In this document: piece by piece, positions 10,402-19,697 of the stretch | Position numbering within the stretch: position 1 is the stretch's first letter | Layout: every line of letters begins with the position of its first letter | Source of the DNA: Buchananella sp. 14KM1171 | GTDB lineage: Bacteria; Actinomycetota; Actinomycetes; Actinomycetales; Actinomycetaceae | Direction: 5' to 3' | DNA: 64,000 nucleotides | Assembly: GCF_041380365.1 (NCBI RefSeq) | Contig: NZ_CP159981.1 | Coordinates: forward strand, 1,054,001-1,118,000 | Program-made: the position numbers and the translations under genes | The notes under the pieces: generated by a model | Seen by the model: only the letters and a program-made list of their open reading frames with translations | What the model was told of the DNA's origin: nothing | Databases searched by the model: none

Positions 10402-13400
10402 CTAGTTCTGGGTGAGGTCGCGCTCCTCCAGGATTTGGCCGCCCAGCACGCGCAGCATCACATGCACGCCGGCCTCGGCACTCATCTGCACCTCCGGGTC
10501 GTCCAGGCTGATTTCGTTGTCGTCGTAGTCGTCGCCCCGCCCGGCCGGCTGCACGATTCCCACCTGCATCCCGCCGGCGGGGTTTCCTGCGGCTGCGGCC
10601 GGGTTGCCTGCCGGCCGCGCCGAATTGCCCGCGACGCCAAGCGGCCTGGCGGCGGAGGGGTGGGCGGCCATTGCCTGTTCCTGCTGGTCTTCTAGCCCGT
10701 CGGTTTGGACGACGTTCCCCCCGCCGCCCCCGTCGATTCGCCGCCCGGAGCGGATGTCGTGGACCGGGGCCCAGGGCTCCGGGGCGGGAGGGGCGAAGTT
10801 GGAGGACAGCTGCGCGGGCACCTCGGGCCAGGCGTCCACGATCGCGGCCACTGCGGCCTCGGCGACGGACGGGGGCAGGTCATTAGAGGCGAATGGGTTG
10901 CGCGGGGTGGGCGGGGCCTCCTCGGCGCGGGCGGCCGCGCCACCCACCGGGGCGACCTCGGGCCAGTCGTCCTCCCCAACCCCGGCCTCGGCGACCGGGA
11001 CCGGAGCTTGGGCGGGAGCCGGGGTCGGAGTCGGCGTGGGGGCCAAAGCGGGGGCGACTGGTTCCGGCGTGCTCGGGGCGAGCGGCGCCGGGGCGCCGCG
11101 CAGGGCCGGGGCCGGGGCGGGCTCGGGGCGCGCCGGGGCTACCGGGAGCGCCTGGGCTGCCGGGGGTGCGTTCTCGGTGTCCCGCTCGGCCGCTACGGGC
11201 CGGGGGGCGGGCTCGTGGTGCGCTGGGGCGGGGTGCCCGTGGGCGCGGCCGTTTTCTTCCGGTTCGTCGGCGGCCGCTGCGCGGCTATCGACGAAAGGGG
11301 CGGCATCACCGCCGTGGCCCTGGTTCCCGGGGTGGTTGCGTGCCTCGCCGGGGTGGGGCTGGCCGCCCGCGCCGTCGGGGTGGGCCGGTCCGCCCGGCAC
11401 GCCCTCGACGGCCAGGTCCAGGCCCAGGGATTCGCGCAGGGCCTGCTGCACGGCCTGGCCCATGTTGCGCGTGTGGAAGGCGGTGAGGATGCCGGGGGCC
11501 GGGATGTGCACGGCGAAGGTGCCGTCGGTGACGGGGCCGGGGTGGGCGTTGGCGCTCACCAACGCCCAGGTGACCTGGCTGATCCCGCGCAGGGCGCCCA
11601 GTACCTCGGGCCAGCGGGCGCGGATCATCTCAGCCTGTCCGGCGGTGCCGGAGTCGGAGAGCGTGGTGCCGTGCTGCGGCTCGGGGTGCTGTACCACGGG
11701 CTGCGGCTCGGATTGCTGGGGTGCCACCGGCTGAGGTGCGGGCTGCTGGTGTTGCGGCGCCGCCGGGGCGGCCGTGGGCCACGCTGCGGCGCGCTGCGCC
11801 GGGTACTCGCCGCGCGACTGCGTGCGAGCGTCGCCCTGCTCCCAGTTGGGCTCGGGGCGGCGCTCCTCCCACTGCTGCGGCGAGTCGAAGCGGGAGCGGG
11901 CGGCGGGCTGGTCGTGGTGTTCTGCTCGCCGCTGCGGCTCCCCGCCCCAGGGCTCGCGTTGCGCACCTGCGGTGGGGCCTGCCTGCTGCGCGGGCGCGCC
12001 GCCACCGTAGCTGCCGTGCTCGGCCGGGAGGAACTCGCGGGTACCCCAGTCCTGGTCGCCCTGACCGCGCTGCAGTGCGGGCGGTTCCTGACGGGGCGCT
12101 GCGGGTTCCGGCGAGGAGGGGGCGGCCGCAGGGGTAGCGGCGGCGGGCGGAGCGTCGTCCATCCCCCGGCCGCGTGTGGGGGCGGCGGGCTGCGACAAGT
12201 CATCGCCCCAGTCGGCGGCGGCGGAGGCGATCACGTCGGCCGGAGACATGCCTGCGGGGGCGGCCTGCTGCGGGGCAGAGGCGGCGGGGCGCTCCTGCGC
12301 GGGGCGGGCACCGTAGCCGGGCCGCTGGTCCGGGTGGCCCAGGCGGTGGTCGGGGTGGCCGCCGTGCCCACCGGGGGCGGGCTGCGCAGCCGGGCCGGGC
12401 CGCGAAGCGCCCGCAGCGGGGGACGCGCCCTGGCCAAAAGTAGCCGGCGCGTGACCGCGCCCCTCAACCCCGGCGGCGGCGCGACCGGCGTGGTCGCCGC
12501 GCCCGGGGGCGATGCCCTGCAGCTCCCCCAGCGCCAGCAGCACGCGGGCGCACAGTAGTTCCACGTGCAGGCGCGGGCTGGTGGCCCCCACCATGGAGGT
12601 CAGGGCTTCGTTGGTTAGGTCGGCGGCGGCGGACAGGGCGGGCGCGCCCAGCGCCTTGGCCTGGTCCCTCATGCGGGCAAAGACGTCTGCTGGCAGGCCG
12701 GCTAGGGCGTCGCGCGCGTTCTCCCCGGTCAGGGCCACCACCAGCAGGTCACGCAGGCGCTGCAGCAGGTCCTCAACGAAGCGGCGCGGCTCCTGCCCGG
12801 CCTCGATCACGCGCTCGACCACGCGGAAAACGCCCGCGCCGTCGTCAGCGGCGAAGGCGGAGACGATCTGGTCAAGCAGGGTCTCATCGGTGTAACCCAA
12901 CAGCGCCACGGCCTGGCGGTAATCCAGCTGGCCGCCCACGGTGCCGGCGATGAGCTGGTCCAGCACGGAGAGGGAGTCGCGCACGGACCCGCCGCCGGCC
13001 CGGATCACCAGCGGCAGAACGCCGCCCTCCACGCGCACGCCCTCGCGGGCGCACAGCTCCTCCAGGAAGCGCGTCAGTTCCTCCGGGGGCACCAGCCGGA
13101 AGGGGTAGTGGTGGGTGCGCGAGCGGATCGTGCCGATCACCCGCTCCGGCTCGGTGGTGGCGAAGATGAACTTCACGTGCGGCGGCGGTTCTTCCACCAG
13201 CTTCAGCAGGGCGTTGAATCCCTGCGGGGTGACCATGTGGGCCTCATCCAGGATGAAGATCTTGTACCGGTCCCGCACGGGGGCGAACGCGGCGCGCTCC
13301 CGCAGCTCGCGGGCGTCGTCCACGCCGTTGTGGCTGGCGGCGTCGATCTCCACCACGTCCAGGGAGCCACCGCCGTTACGCGACAGCTCGCGGCAGGAAT

Positions 13401-13626
13401 CGCACACCCCGCACGGGGTGTCCGTGGGGCCCTGTGCGCAGTTCAGGCAGCGGGCCAGGATGCGCGCGGAGGTGGTCTTGCCGCAGCCGCGCGGGCCGGA
13501 GAACAGGTAGGCGTGCGTCACTCGGTCCGCACGCAGGGCCGCCATCAGCGGCTCAGTCACGTGGGACTGACCGATAACGTCCGCGAAGGACTCCGGGCGG
13601 TAGCGGCGATACAGAGCTGTGGTCAC
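10402..13626 (-). CDS. dnaX: DNA polymerase III subunit gamma/tau
   Basis: Clamp-loader ATPase. It starts at GTG 13626 (VTTALYRRYRPESF). Walker A is FSGPRGCGKTT near residue 43, then the zinc module CLNCAQGPTDTPCGVCDSC, Walker B FILDEAH, sensor ATTEP, and the gamma C-terminal helical domain up to about residue 370. From about 380 to 1040 the chain is mostly low-complexity Ala/Pro/Gln/Gly, with a possible folded island around 650-760 (IRARWPEVLGALRGISQVTWALVS). 1074 residues is far above the usual 600-800. It ends with an acidic tail. Downstream of the SRP RNA on the same strand. Confidence 0.95.
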   Translation of the reverse strand: MTTALYRRYRPESFADVIGQSHVTEPLMAALRADRVTHAYLFSGPRGCGKTTSARILARCLNCAQGPTDTPCGVCDSCRELSRNGGGSLDVVEIDAASHNGVDDARELRERAAFAPVRDRYKIFILDEAHMVTPQGFNALLKLVEEPPPHVKFIFATTEPERVIGTIRSRTHHYPFRLVPPEELTRFLEELCAREGVRVEGGVLPLVIRAGGGSVRDSLSVLDQLIAGTVGGQLDYRQAVALLGYTDETLLDQIVSAFAADDGAGVFRVVERVIEAGQEPRRFVEDLLQRLRDLLVVALTGENARDALAGLPADVFARMRDQAKALGAPALSAAADLTNEALTSMVGATSPRLHVELLCARVLLALGELQGIAPGRGDHAGRAAAGVEGRGHAPATFGQGASPAAGASRPGPAAQPAPGGHGGHPDHRLGHPDQRPGYGARPAQERPAASAPQQAAPAGMSPADVIASAAADWGDDLSQPAAPTRGRGMDDAPPAAATPAAAPSSPEPAAPRQEPPALQRGQGDQDWGTREFLPAEHGSYGGGAPAQQAGPTAGAQREPWGGEPQRRAEHHDQPAARSRFDSPQQWEERRPEPNWEQGDARTQSRGEYPAQRAAAWPTAAPAAPQHQQPAPQPVAPQQSEPQPVVQHPEPQHGTTLSDSGTAGQAEMIRARWPEVLGALRGISQVTWALVSANAHPGPVTDGTFAVHIPAPGILTAFHTRNMGQAVQQALRESLGLDLAVEGVPGGPAHPDGAGGQPHPGEARNHPGNQGHGGDAAPFVDSRAAAADEPEENGRAHGHPAPAHHEPAPRPVAAERDTENAPPAAQALPVAPARPEPAPAPALRGAPAPLAPSTPEPVAPALAPTPTPTPAPAQAPVPVAEAGVGEDDWPEVAPVGGAAARAEEAPPTPRNPFASNDLPPSVAEAAVAAIVDAWPEVPAQLSSNFAPPAPEPWAPVHDIRSGRRIDGGGGGNVVQTDGLEDQQEQAMAAHPSAARPLGVAGNSARPAGNPAAAAGNPAGGMQVGIVQPAGRGDDYDDNEISLDDPEVQMSAEAGVHVMLRVLGGQILEERDLTQN

Positions 13627-13744
13627 GCCTCTAAGGCTAGTTGCTGCCACCAACACTTGGAGAACCGGAGGGACGGATTTGTGCGCGGCAGTGATTTGGG
13701 TGCGCCTGGCTTTCGCTGTTTACTGCGCCGCGCGGGCACAAAAG

Positions 13745-13832
13745 GATCCTCCGCGCACCCAGCAGAGCATCCTTATCCTTGCTGCCTTCCGGCCCTGGGG
13801 AGGTTCGAATGGTGCCGCCACGCGGAGGACCG
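13745..13832 (-). ncRNA. ffs: Bacterial signal recognition particle RNA (4.5S-like)
   Basis: On the minus strand the conserved apical motif reads GGGCCGGAAGGCAGCAAGG, giving the asymmetric loop and GGAA tetraloop bound by Ffh. The ends pair as GTCCTCCGCG with CGCGGAGGATC, closing a single hairpin of about 88 nt, after which CTTTTG follows. An SRP RNA immediately upstream of dnaX is a known arrangement in Gram-positive bacteria. Confidence 0.9.
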
Positions 13833-14232
13833 CCGCCATTCTAACAGGTGGTGGCCGCACCGGCAGAGCGGGGTTGCGAGCGGGACGGCCAGGCATATGT
13901 TCCTCCTAGCTGGGCGGCGGTTGCACCTGGGACGCCCCCTGGCGCGGCCCCAACTCGCCCGACCGGCCAGAGGGTATGCAGACGGCGGTTGGTGATGCCC
14001 CGCTTGGATTTGCCTCCGCGTGCCCGACGCTGCCGCCGCGCACCACCGCTTCGACGGCCCCCACGCCCCGCTTACCTCACCGTGCCCGACGCTGCCGCGC
14101 CCGCCGCCCCCTTCCTGCACCAACGCGTGCGAAGCGCAAGGCGGGCGAAGGCTAGCCAAAAGCGTGACGCGGCCCATGCCTACAGGATTGGCACCAAGTG
14201 GTTACATTGCGTATCATTACTTCTCGTTGCCT
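13833..14232. other. Intergenic region with duplicated 16-mer-like words
   Basis: No convincing gene. CGTGCCCGACGCTGCCGC occurs twice (about 14019 and 14078); the first is a one-mismatch version (14022-14037) of the dispersed 16-mer. Confidence 0.5.
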
Positions 14233-14320
14233 GGAGGATTCGCCTAGTGGCCTATGGCGCACGCTTGGAAAGCGTGTTGGGTGCAAGCCCTCGGGGGTTC
14301 GAATCCCCCATCCTCCGCCA
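14233..14320 (+). tRNA. tRNA-Ser(GGA)
   Basis: Full cloverleaf with the long variable arm of class II tRNAs: acceptor GGAGGAT pairs with ATCCTCC, anticodon loop TTGGAAA with anticodon GGA, T-loop GGTTCGAATCC. The 3' CCA is encoded at 14318-14320. Confidence 0.95.
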
Positions 14321-14323
14321 ATT

Positions 14324-14363
14324 GTTTGCCCCCGGCGTTTCGACGCCGGGGGCAAACTCGTTT
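14324..14363 (+). terminator. Terminator after tRNA-Ser(GGA)
   Basis: 14-bp perfect stem GTTTGCCCCCGGCG with its complement, loop TTTCGA, then TCGTTTT. Confidence 0.9.
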
Positions 14364-14458
14364 TGGTCCGCGTCGGAGCCTTCCCTTTTGCGTAGGCGGA
14401 GCAGTTCCCCACCGCTGACGAAGCAACGGCACGGCACCACCCGGGCGTTCCCAACCAC

Positions 14459-14543
14459 ACAAGCGAACGGTCGGGGTACATGCGACCGATTGGGGACGTG
14501 GAACCGTTCGGTCGCATCTACCCGGATCGGTCGTATCTACCCC
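14459..14543. repeat. Palindromic half-site array C, copy 1 (19-bp step)
   Basis: Half-sites ACAAGCGAACG (14459-14469) and ACATGCGACCG (14478-14488) are followed by inverted CGGTCGCATCT (14509-14519) and CGGTCGTATCT (14528-14538). The step is 19 bp in each arm; the inner copies extend outwards as GGGGTA/TACCC. A related array is at 33628-33693. The rest of 14364-14702 holds no gene, only a small CGTGAAAC hairpin at 14672-14693. Confidence 0.8.
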
Positions 14544-14702
14544 AGTCGCTCGTATTCGCGCCAAGCCTGCCTTGTTGCCCGGGCCATCAGCCTGCGCCGG
14601 TCTGCGCTGGGCAGCTCACTGATTGTCGGCGATGGGTCCCCGCAGCGGCACGTTGCACCTCCCCCTCGACTCGTGAAACGCGGGGGTTTCACGCAGATAG
14701 AG

Positions 14703-14740
14703 CGGTGCCCCGCCGCTAGCGAACCAGCGGCGGGGCACCG
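14703..14740 (-). terminator. Terminator after sialidase gene
   Basis: 15-bp perfect stem CGGTGCCCCGCCGCT with its complement, eight-base loop, 14 bases beyond the nanH stop. Confidence 0.75.
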
Positions 14741-14753
14741 TTTCAGTGCAGTG

Positions 14754-17700
14754 CTACTTCAGCAGAGAACGCACGTGTCCTTCTACTCGACCATTCACCA
14801 CACCGGTGCCACCAAGGATGGTGACCTCAGCGGGCTTGTGCTTGCTCAGGTACTGCACCACCGAGTTCGGCAGTGCACCCTGGCCGGTCAGCAGCAGGAT
14901 GCCGTCACGGTTGGCGGCCAGCGCAGCACCCGACAGGGCGTCCGCGTAACCCTGGCCGGAGACCAGGACAACGTTCTTCGCGTCCGGAGCGTAGGCCTCA
15001 GCTAGGCGCAGAGCAGTGGCGTAACGGTCCTCGCCGCCGATTACCCGCAGGTTCTGACCAGCAATCCAACCAGCGTTCGTGAGCGCACCGGCGGAACGGT
15101 AGCCAACAGCCACTACGTCGCCATTGAAGCGCTGCAGGAAGATCTGGGTAGAACGGTCGATCTGGTCGCCGTTGGAGAGCACGATCGCGGCGTCAGCCAA
15201 GCTCGCCACCGCGCCAGCAGACAGGCCGTCCGCGTAGCTCAGGCCGTCCACCACAAAGACCCGCTTAATCGGGGCAAGGCGGTTGACCTCGCCGGTGATG
15301 AGCTGGGCCGTCTCGAAGCGGCTGGAGCCTCCCAGGCGGACCACGGTAATACCGGCCCGCTTGAGCGCCCTCTCCACCACGGCAGGAACTGAAGAGGTTC
15401 CACCCGTGATGTACACCTTCTCGATGTCTGCCTTCAGCATCGCGCTGAGAACGTCAGCCTCCAGGGCGGGAGCCGAGGTCAGCAGCACCGGGCCATTGAC
15501 GGCTGCAGCCAGCGGGCCGGCAGCCAGCGCGTCCGCGTAGTTGCGACCGGAGGCCAGCACAGCGGTCTTACCGAACTTGCCCTGCTCCATCACCTTGATG
15601 GCAGTCTGAACACGGTCAGCACCGAATACGCGCTTGGTGGTCTCCACCGGCGCCGGCTTGGCGAAGGTGTGACGCCACTCGGCAGTGGCACCCTCAGCCA
15701 GCACGTAACCCTCGGTGGCCTCAGCAACCACCACGGTCTCCACGCCACGCTTGACGTTCGTGACCTCACCGGAAACAACCTGGCCATCAATCTTGTAAAC
15801 CACACCAGCAACGGCAGGAATCACAATCTTGTCGCCAGCCTCACCGTCCGGGTCAACGAACTCCACCGCCTGCGGGGTGACCACAGTGGGCTGCGGGGTA
15901 GCCGCAGCGAAGGTGTGACGCCACTCGGCAGTGGCACCCTCAGCCAGCACGTGACCCTCAGTGGCCTCAGCAACCACCACGGTCTCCACGCCACGCTTGA
16001 CGTTCGTCACGTCACCGGAAACAACCTGGCCATCGATCTTGTAAACAACGCCGGTCAGCGTCGGGATCACGATCTTGTCGCCAGCCTCACCGTCCGGGTC
16101 AACGAACTCCACCGCCTGCGGGGTGACCACAGTGGGCTGCGGGGTAGCCGCAGCGAAGGTGTGACGCCACTCGGCAGTGGCACCCTCAGCCAGCACGTAA
16201 CCCTCGGTGGCCTCAGCAACCACCACGGTCTCCACGCCACGCTTGACGTTCGTCACGTCACCGGAAACAACCTGGCCATCGATCTTGTAAACAACGCCGG
16301 TCAGCGTCGGGATCACGATCTTGTCGCCGTCCTCGCCGTCCGGATCAACGAAACGTACAGGCACCGGTGCAACCACAGTCGGCTGCGGCGCCACCACTGC
16401 GAAGGTGTGGCTCCACTCGGCGGTAGCTCCGTCAGCCAAGATGTAGCCGTCGGCTGCCTCAGCAACCACCACGGTCTCCACGCCACGCTGAACGTCGGTG
16501 ATCTCACCAGTAACCACCTCGTCGTTGATCGTGTAAACCACACCCTCAACGGTCGGGATCACGATCTTGTCGCCATCAGCGGTGGCGTCGTTGTCCACGA
16601 AGGTCGGCGCCGCCGGCGTCACCGTCTGCAAGGCGGTCTCGGAGGGCAGCTCGATGCGAATCGGAGCAATGTACTCCGCGTTGATGCCGGCGCTGCCGGT
16701 GCGGCGAGCCTTCCAGCTCGTGTTGAAGACGACGTAGCCCGCCTCCAGATCCTCTGCCTTCACCGTGTACTTGGGGTAGCAGGTGTAGCCGTCTTCACCG
16801 TGGACATTGTTCCAACCACAGCGGTCAGTACCGCTGCCGGAGGCGTAGGTACCCGTGAAAGTGGTCAGACCGTCACCGGCAACCGCCTCAACGTTGTAGC
16901 GGTTAGCGCGGAGTTCCTGACCCTTAACGCGGATCGGGATAACGATCACCTCGCCCACCGTGTAGTTCTCCTTGGGCTGGAACTTAGTTGTGTCCAACGT
17001 GGCATTGAACGGACGCAGGATAACCCGCTTGCCCTCGGGGACAGTGGTGGAGAGAACCACCGTTCCCTCCCGTTCAGTGGTGGCATCCCATGAGCTTTGC
17101 GAAACGAAGTAGCCCCGTTCCATGTCCTCGGCAGTCAGCGTGTGGAACGGTGCGTTAGCGGCGTTCGAGGCGCAGGTGTATGAGGCATTCGGCTCCAAGT
17201 TCGCCCAACGACAGTTCGGAGCAGCAGGCGGGGCGAAGTTAGAAAAGTTCCCACTACGCGGGTAGGAGGTAACTCTACGCGTGGAGGAGTTCGTTACCCG
17301 GAAGGTCCAGCGCAGCTTGTCACCCACAGAGTAGGTGTTCTCGTCAGCGTCGTTGGCCTTAACCACGGAGTGCAGGCCGTTGTCCACCACGGTCAGGTGA
17401 GAAACCGCCACATCGGAGAGGCTGTATAGCGTCACCTCGGCAAGCGAGGTCCACTTGTTCAGCTGGTCACCGTAAGTTCCCTTAGAAACAACCTTCACGA
17501 AACGCACGTTCGCGCCATTGAGCGGGACGATGCGCGCAGCCTTGGAGGTGTCCCAGGTGCCTTCAGAAACCTTGGTCATTCCCTCCTGCGTCTCGCCAGC
17601 CCAGATCTCGTAGTCCTTGATCTGACCGTTCAAAGACGCGTCCTGGCGGGGCAGGATGCTCAGGTGCACGCCCTGGTGAACCGCGCCGTAGTCAATCGTG

Positions 17701-19487
17701 ATCTGGTGGGGCAGCGGCACCGGGGAGGTCCAGGAGGTGTGCCAGGAGGTGTTGGGCCTGCCGTCCACCGCGTTTGCGGCCGCGTCAGAGGAAGAGTTCT
17801 GCTGCGAAGAGTGGGACACAACGGTCACGCCGTCCGGTGCCACCGGGACGACCGGGAACTCGCCCTCACGCAGAATCACGTTGAAGGTGACCTGCTTGGA
17901 AGAAGAGGAGCCATCTACGGTGAAGACAACCTGGCCTGTCGCCTGGCCCGCGTTTGCGTACGGGTAGGGCTTGGCAGACACGTTGACGGTGGTGGACTGG
18001 CCAGCCTCCAGGTTCGTCACCTCTGCGGTGCCAAAGGTCCAGCCGCTCAGGCCGGTGATGGTCACGCTGCCGGACGCCAGAGCGCCGGGGCCGGGGTTGG
18101 TGATGGTGACCGGAACCTGCACAGTCTGGTCACGGTGGATGTCAATCGGGGTGGTCCCCACGGACGCTGCCGCACAGGTTCCGCCCAGCCAGTCCATGTT
18201 GAAGCGAGCGAAGGTGATGTCGTTGTTCTCAGCTTCGTACAGGATGCCGATGTTGCCATCGCCCAGCACGCTCATCACCGAGTAGGCCATCGCGCCGTCC
18301 TTGAACTGCTTGGCAGCGGTCCAGGTCTGGCCGTCGTCACAGGACAGCTTGATGGTGCCGTTGACGCGGCTGGAGCGGTTGGCGCTGTTGGAGAACAGCA
18401 GCATCTTCGCCTTCGGGTCGTCCGGCTGCGCGTTCGGGAAGGGGCGGATGATGGAGGCATTGTTGCCCGGGTCCACCAGCTGCGGGTCGCGCTTGTAGGA
18501 GCCCCAGGTCTGGCCGCCGTCCTGCGAGACGGCCACGTAGCGGTCGCCGTGGCGGGTGGTCTGGCGGGAGTTGATCATGACGGAACCGTCAGAGAGTTCT
18601 ACCAGCTTGTTCTCGTCGAAGTTGTCGCCCAGCGGCTCGCCGCGGTGCCAGGTGGCGCCGTCGTCGTCGGAGTAGAGCACCACAGCGTGCTTCTGGCCGT
18701 TCTTGTTCCACACGGAGTACGGCTGCAGCAGGCGGCCCGCGTGGGTGCCGTGGAGGAGCTGGATACCGTTGCCCGAAGTGGCGAACCTACCCTTCCACTC
18801 GTTCTCGTGCCCCTTCGTGATGGCATCCGTGACGAAGACCGGCTGCCCCCAGGTGTGTCCGCCGTCGGTGGACTTGACGTAAACGGCGTGCAGCACGTTG
18901 CGGTTGCTCGGATCGGTACCGAGCTGAGAGCCCCAGATGCCCTGGTCGTAGGACTTCACAAAGAAGGAGTAGACGTGACCGGTCTTGCGGTCCACGATCA
19001 GGGACGGGTCGGAGTAGCCGTGCCGCGGCGCGGCGGGCTGCCCCGCCGCCGCCACAGTCTGGGCACCGAAGGTGGTGCCGTTGTCGGCGGAGGTCTTCTG
19101 CACGATCGAGTTTGGCTCGGGAGAGTCCCCGCAGTTGTTCGGGCGGCCGTCCCACTGCGCGATGATCTCACCGTCGTTGTTGGTGGCCAGGGCCGGAATG
19201 CGGTAGCAGCGGAATCCTCCCTCTCCACCACGGGCCAGCACCTGCTTGTTCTCGGAGACCGTGGGGTCCACCGCAGCGCCGGAACCGCGCTCGTCAGCGT
19301 CGAAGGCCTTGAGTTGGCCAGCCGGAATCGGCGTCACACCGGGGACTGCCGCCGCTGGACTCACCACCGAACTGGGGTCAGTGTCTGGCGAGGCACTAGC
19401 TACAGAAGCAACTATCGGTGGCACAAACAGCGCCAAAGTGGCGCCGAGAGCCAACGGCCGCCAGCCGGGGAACATGCTGAAGCTCAT
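14754..19487 (-). CDS. nanH: Exported multidomain sialidase with CWB2 cell-wall anchor
   Basis: Releases sialic acid from host glycans at the cell surface. It has a signal peptide (about 1-32) and a GH33 beta-propeller at about 80-440. The propeller shows the FRIP-type motif CYRIP near residue 94 and five Asp-boxes (ADNGTTF, TDGGHTW, DDDGATW, QDGGQTW, CDDGQTW). Then come an Ig-like NEW3-type domain (about 455-540) and an F5/8C galactose-binding domain (about 550-690). Two related Cys-containing beta domains (about 695-930), four 82-residue modules and three CWB2 repeats (about 1295-1577) follow. Start ATG 19487 behind AAGGA. 1577 residues. CWB2 repeats attach proteins non-covalently to wall polymers in other Gram-positives. 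Confidence 0.93.
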   Translation of the reverse strand: MSFSMFPGWRPLALGATLALFVPPIVASVASASPDTDPSSVVSPAAAVPGVTPIPAGQLKAFDADERGSGAAVDPTVSENKQVLARGGEGGFRCYRIPALATNNDGEIIAQWDGRPNNCGDSPEPNSIVQKTSADNGTTFGAQTVAAAGQPAAPRHGYSDPSLIVDRKTGHVYSFFVKSYDQGIWGSQLGTDPSNRNVLHAVYVKSTDGGHTWGQPVFVTDAITKGHENEWKGRFATSGNGIQLLHGTHAGRLLQPYSVWNKNGQKHAVVLYSDDDGATWHRGEPLGDNFDENKLVELSDGSVMINSRQTTRHGDRYVAVSQDGGQTWGSYKRDPQLVDPGNNASIIRPFPNAQPDDPKAKMLLFSNSANRSSRVNGTIKLSCDDGQTWTAAKQFKDGAMAYSVMSVLGDGNIGILYEAENNDITFARFNMDWLGGTCAAASVGTTPIDIHRDQTVQVPVTITNPGPGALASGSVTITGLSGWTFGTAEVTNLEAGQSTTVNVSAKPYPYANAGQATGQVVFTVDGSSSSKQVTFNVILREGEFPVVPVAPDGVTVVSHSSQQNSSSDAAANAVDGRPNTSWHTSWTSPVPLPHQITIDYGAVHQGVHLSILPRQDASLNGQIKDYEIWAGETQEGMTKVSEGTWDTSKAARIVPLNGANVRFVKVVSKGTYGDQLNKWTSLAEVTLYSLSDVAVSHLTVVDNGLHSVVKANDADENTYSVGDKLRWTFRVTNSSTRRVTSYPRSGNFSNFAPPAAPNCRWANLEPNASYTCASNAANAPFHTLTAEDMERGYFVSQSSWDATTEREGTVVLSTTVPEGKRVILRPFNATLDTTKFQPKENYTVGEVIVIPIRVKGQELRANRYNVEAVAGDGLTTFTGTYASGSGTDRCGWNNVHGEDGYTCYPKYTVKAEDLEAGYVVFNTSWKARRTGSAGINAEYIAPIRIELPSETALQTVTPAAPTFVDNDATADGDKIVIPTVEGVVYTINDEVVTGEITDVQRGVETVVVAEAADGYILADGATAEWSHTFAVVAPQPTVVAPVPVRFVDPDGEDGDKIVIPTLTGVVYKIDGQVVSGDVTNVKRGVETVVVAEATEGYVLAEGATAEWRHTFAAATPQPTVVTPQAVEFVDPDGEAGDKIVIPTLTGVVYKIDGQVVSGDVTNVKRGVETVVVAEATEGHVLAEGATAEWRHTFAAATPQPTVVTPQAVEFVDPDGEAGDKIVIPAVAGVVYKIDGQVVSGEVTNVKRGVETVVVAEATEGYVLAEGATAEWRHTFAKPAPVETTKRVFGADRVQTAIKVMEQGKFGKTAVLASGRNYADALAAGPLAAAVNGPVLLTSAPALEADVLSAMLKADIEKVYITGGTSSVPAVVERALKRAGITVVRLGGSSRFETAQLITGEVNRLAPIKRVFVVDGLSYADGLSAGAVASLADAAIVLSNGDQIDRSTQIFLQRFNGDVVAVGYRSAGALTNAGWIAGQNLRVIGGEDRYATALRLAEAYAPDAKNVVLVSGQGYADALSGAALAANRDGILLLTGQGALPNSVVQYLSKHKPAEVTILGGTGVVNGRVEGHVRSLLK
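15661..16644 (-). repeat. Four tandem 246-bp repeats in nanH
   Basis: Units begin at 15661, 15907, 16153 and 16399 (GCGAAGGTGTG), each step exactly 246 bp, encoding 82-residue beta modules (DGEAGDKIVIP, GVVYKIDGQVVSG, GVETVVVAEA). The second and third are nearly identical at DNA level and the fourth is more diverged, so copy number is likely to vary. Confidence 0.9.
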
Positions 19488-19697
19488 TGGAATCCTTACT
19501 ATTGGGCGTCATTGCCAGGGATATACATGAGCCTAGAGGGTCTTTTCATTTCAGGCAATCTCCTTCCAGACTGGGTGGTGGCCACCCCAACGCCGCCCGG
19601 TGTTTTGCCCAACAACGCAAGGAATGGCGCCTCCGCTCAGTCCCCAGGAGGACCGTTACGTCACTGCTTTGCCCTTGTGTCGCGTTATCGTTTGCCC

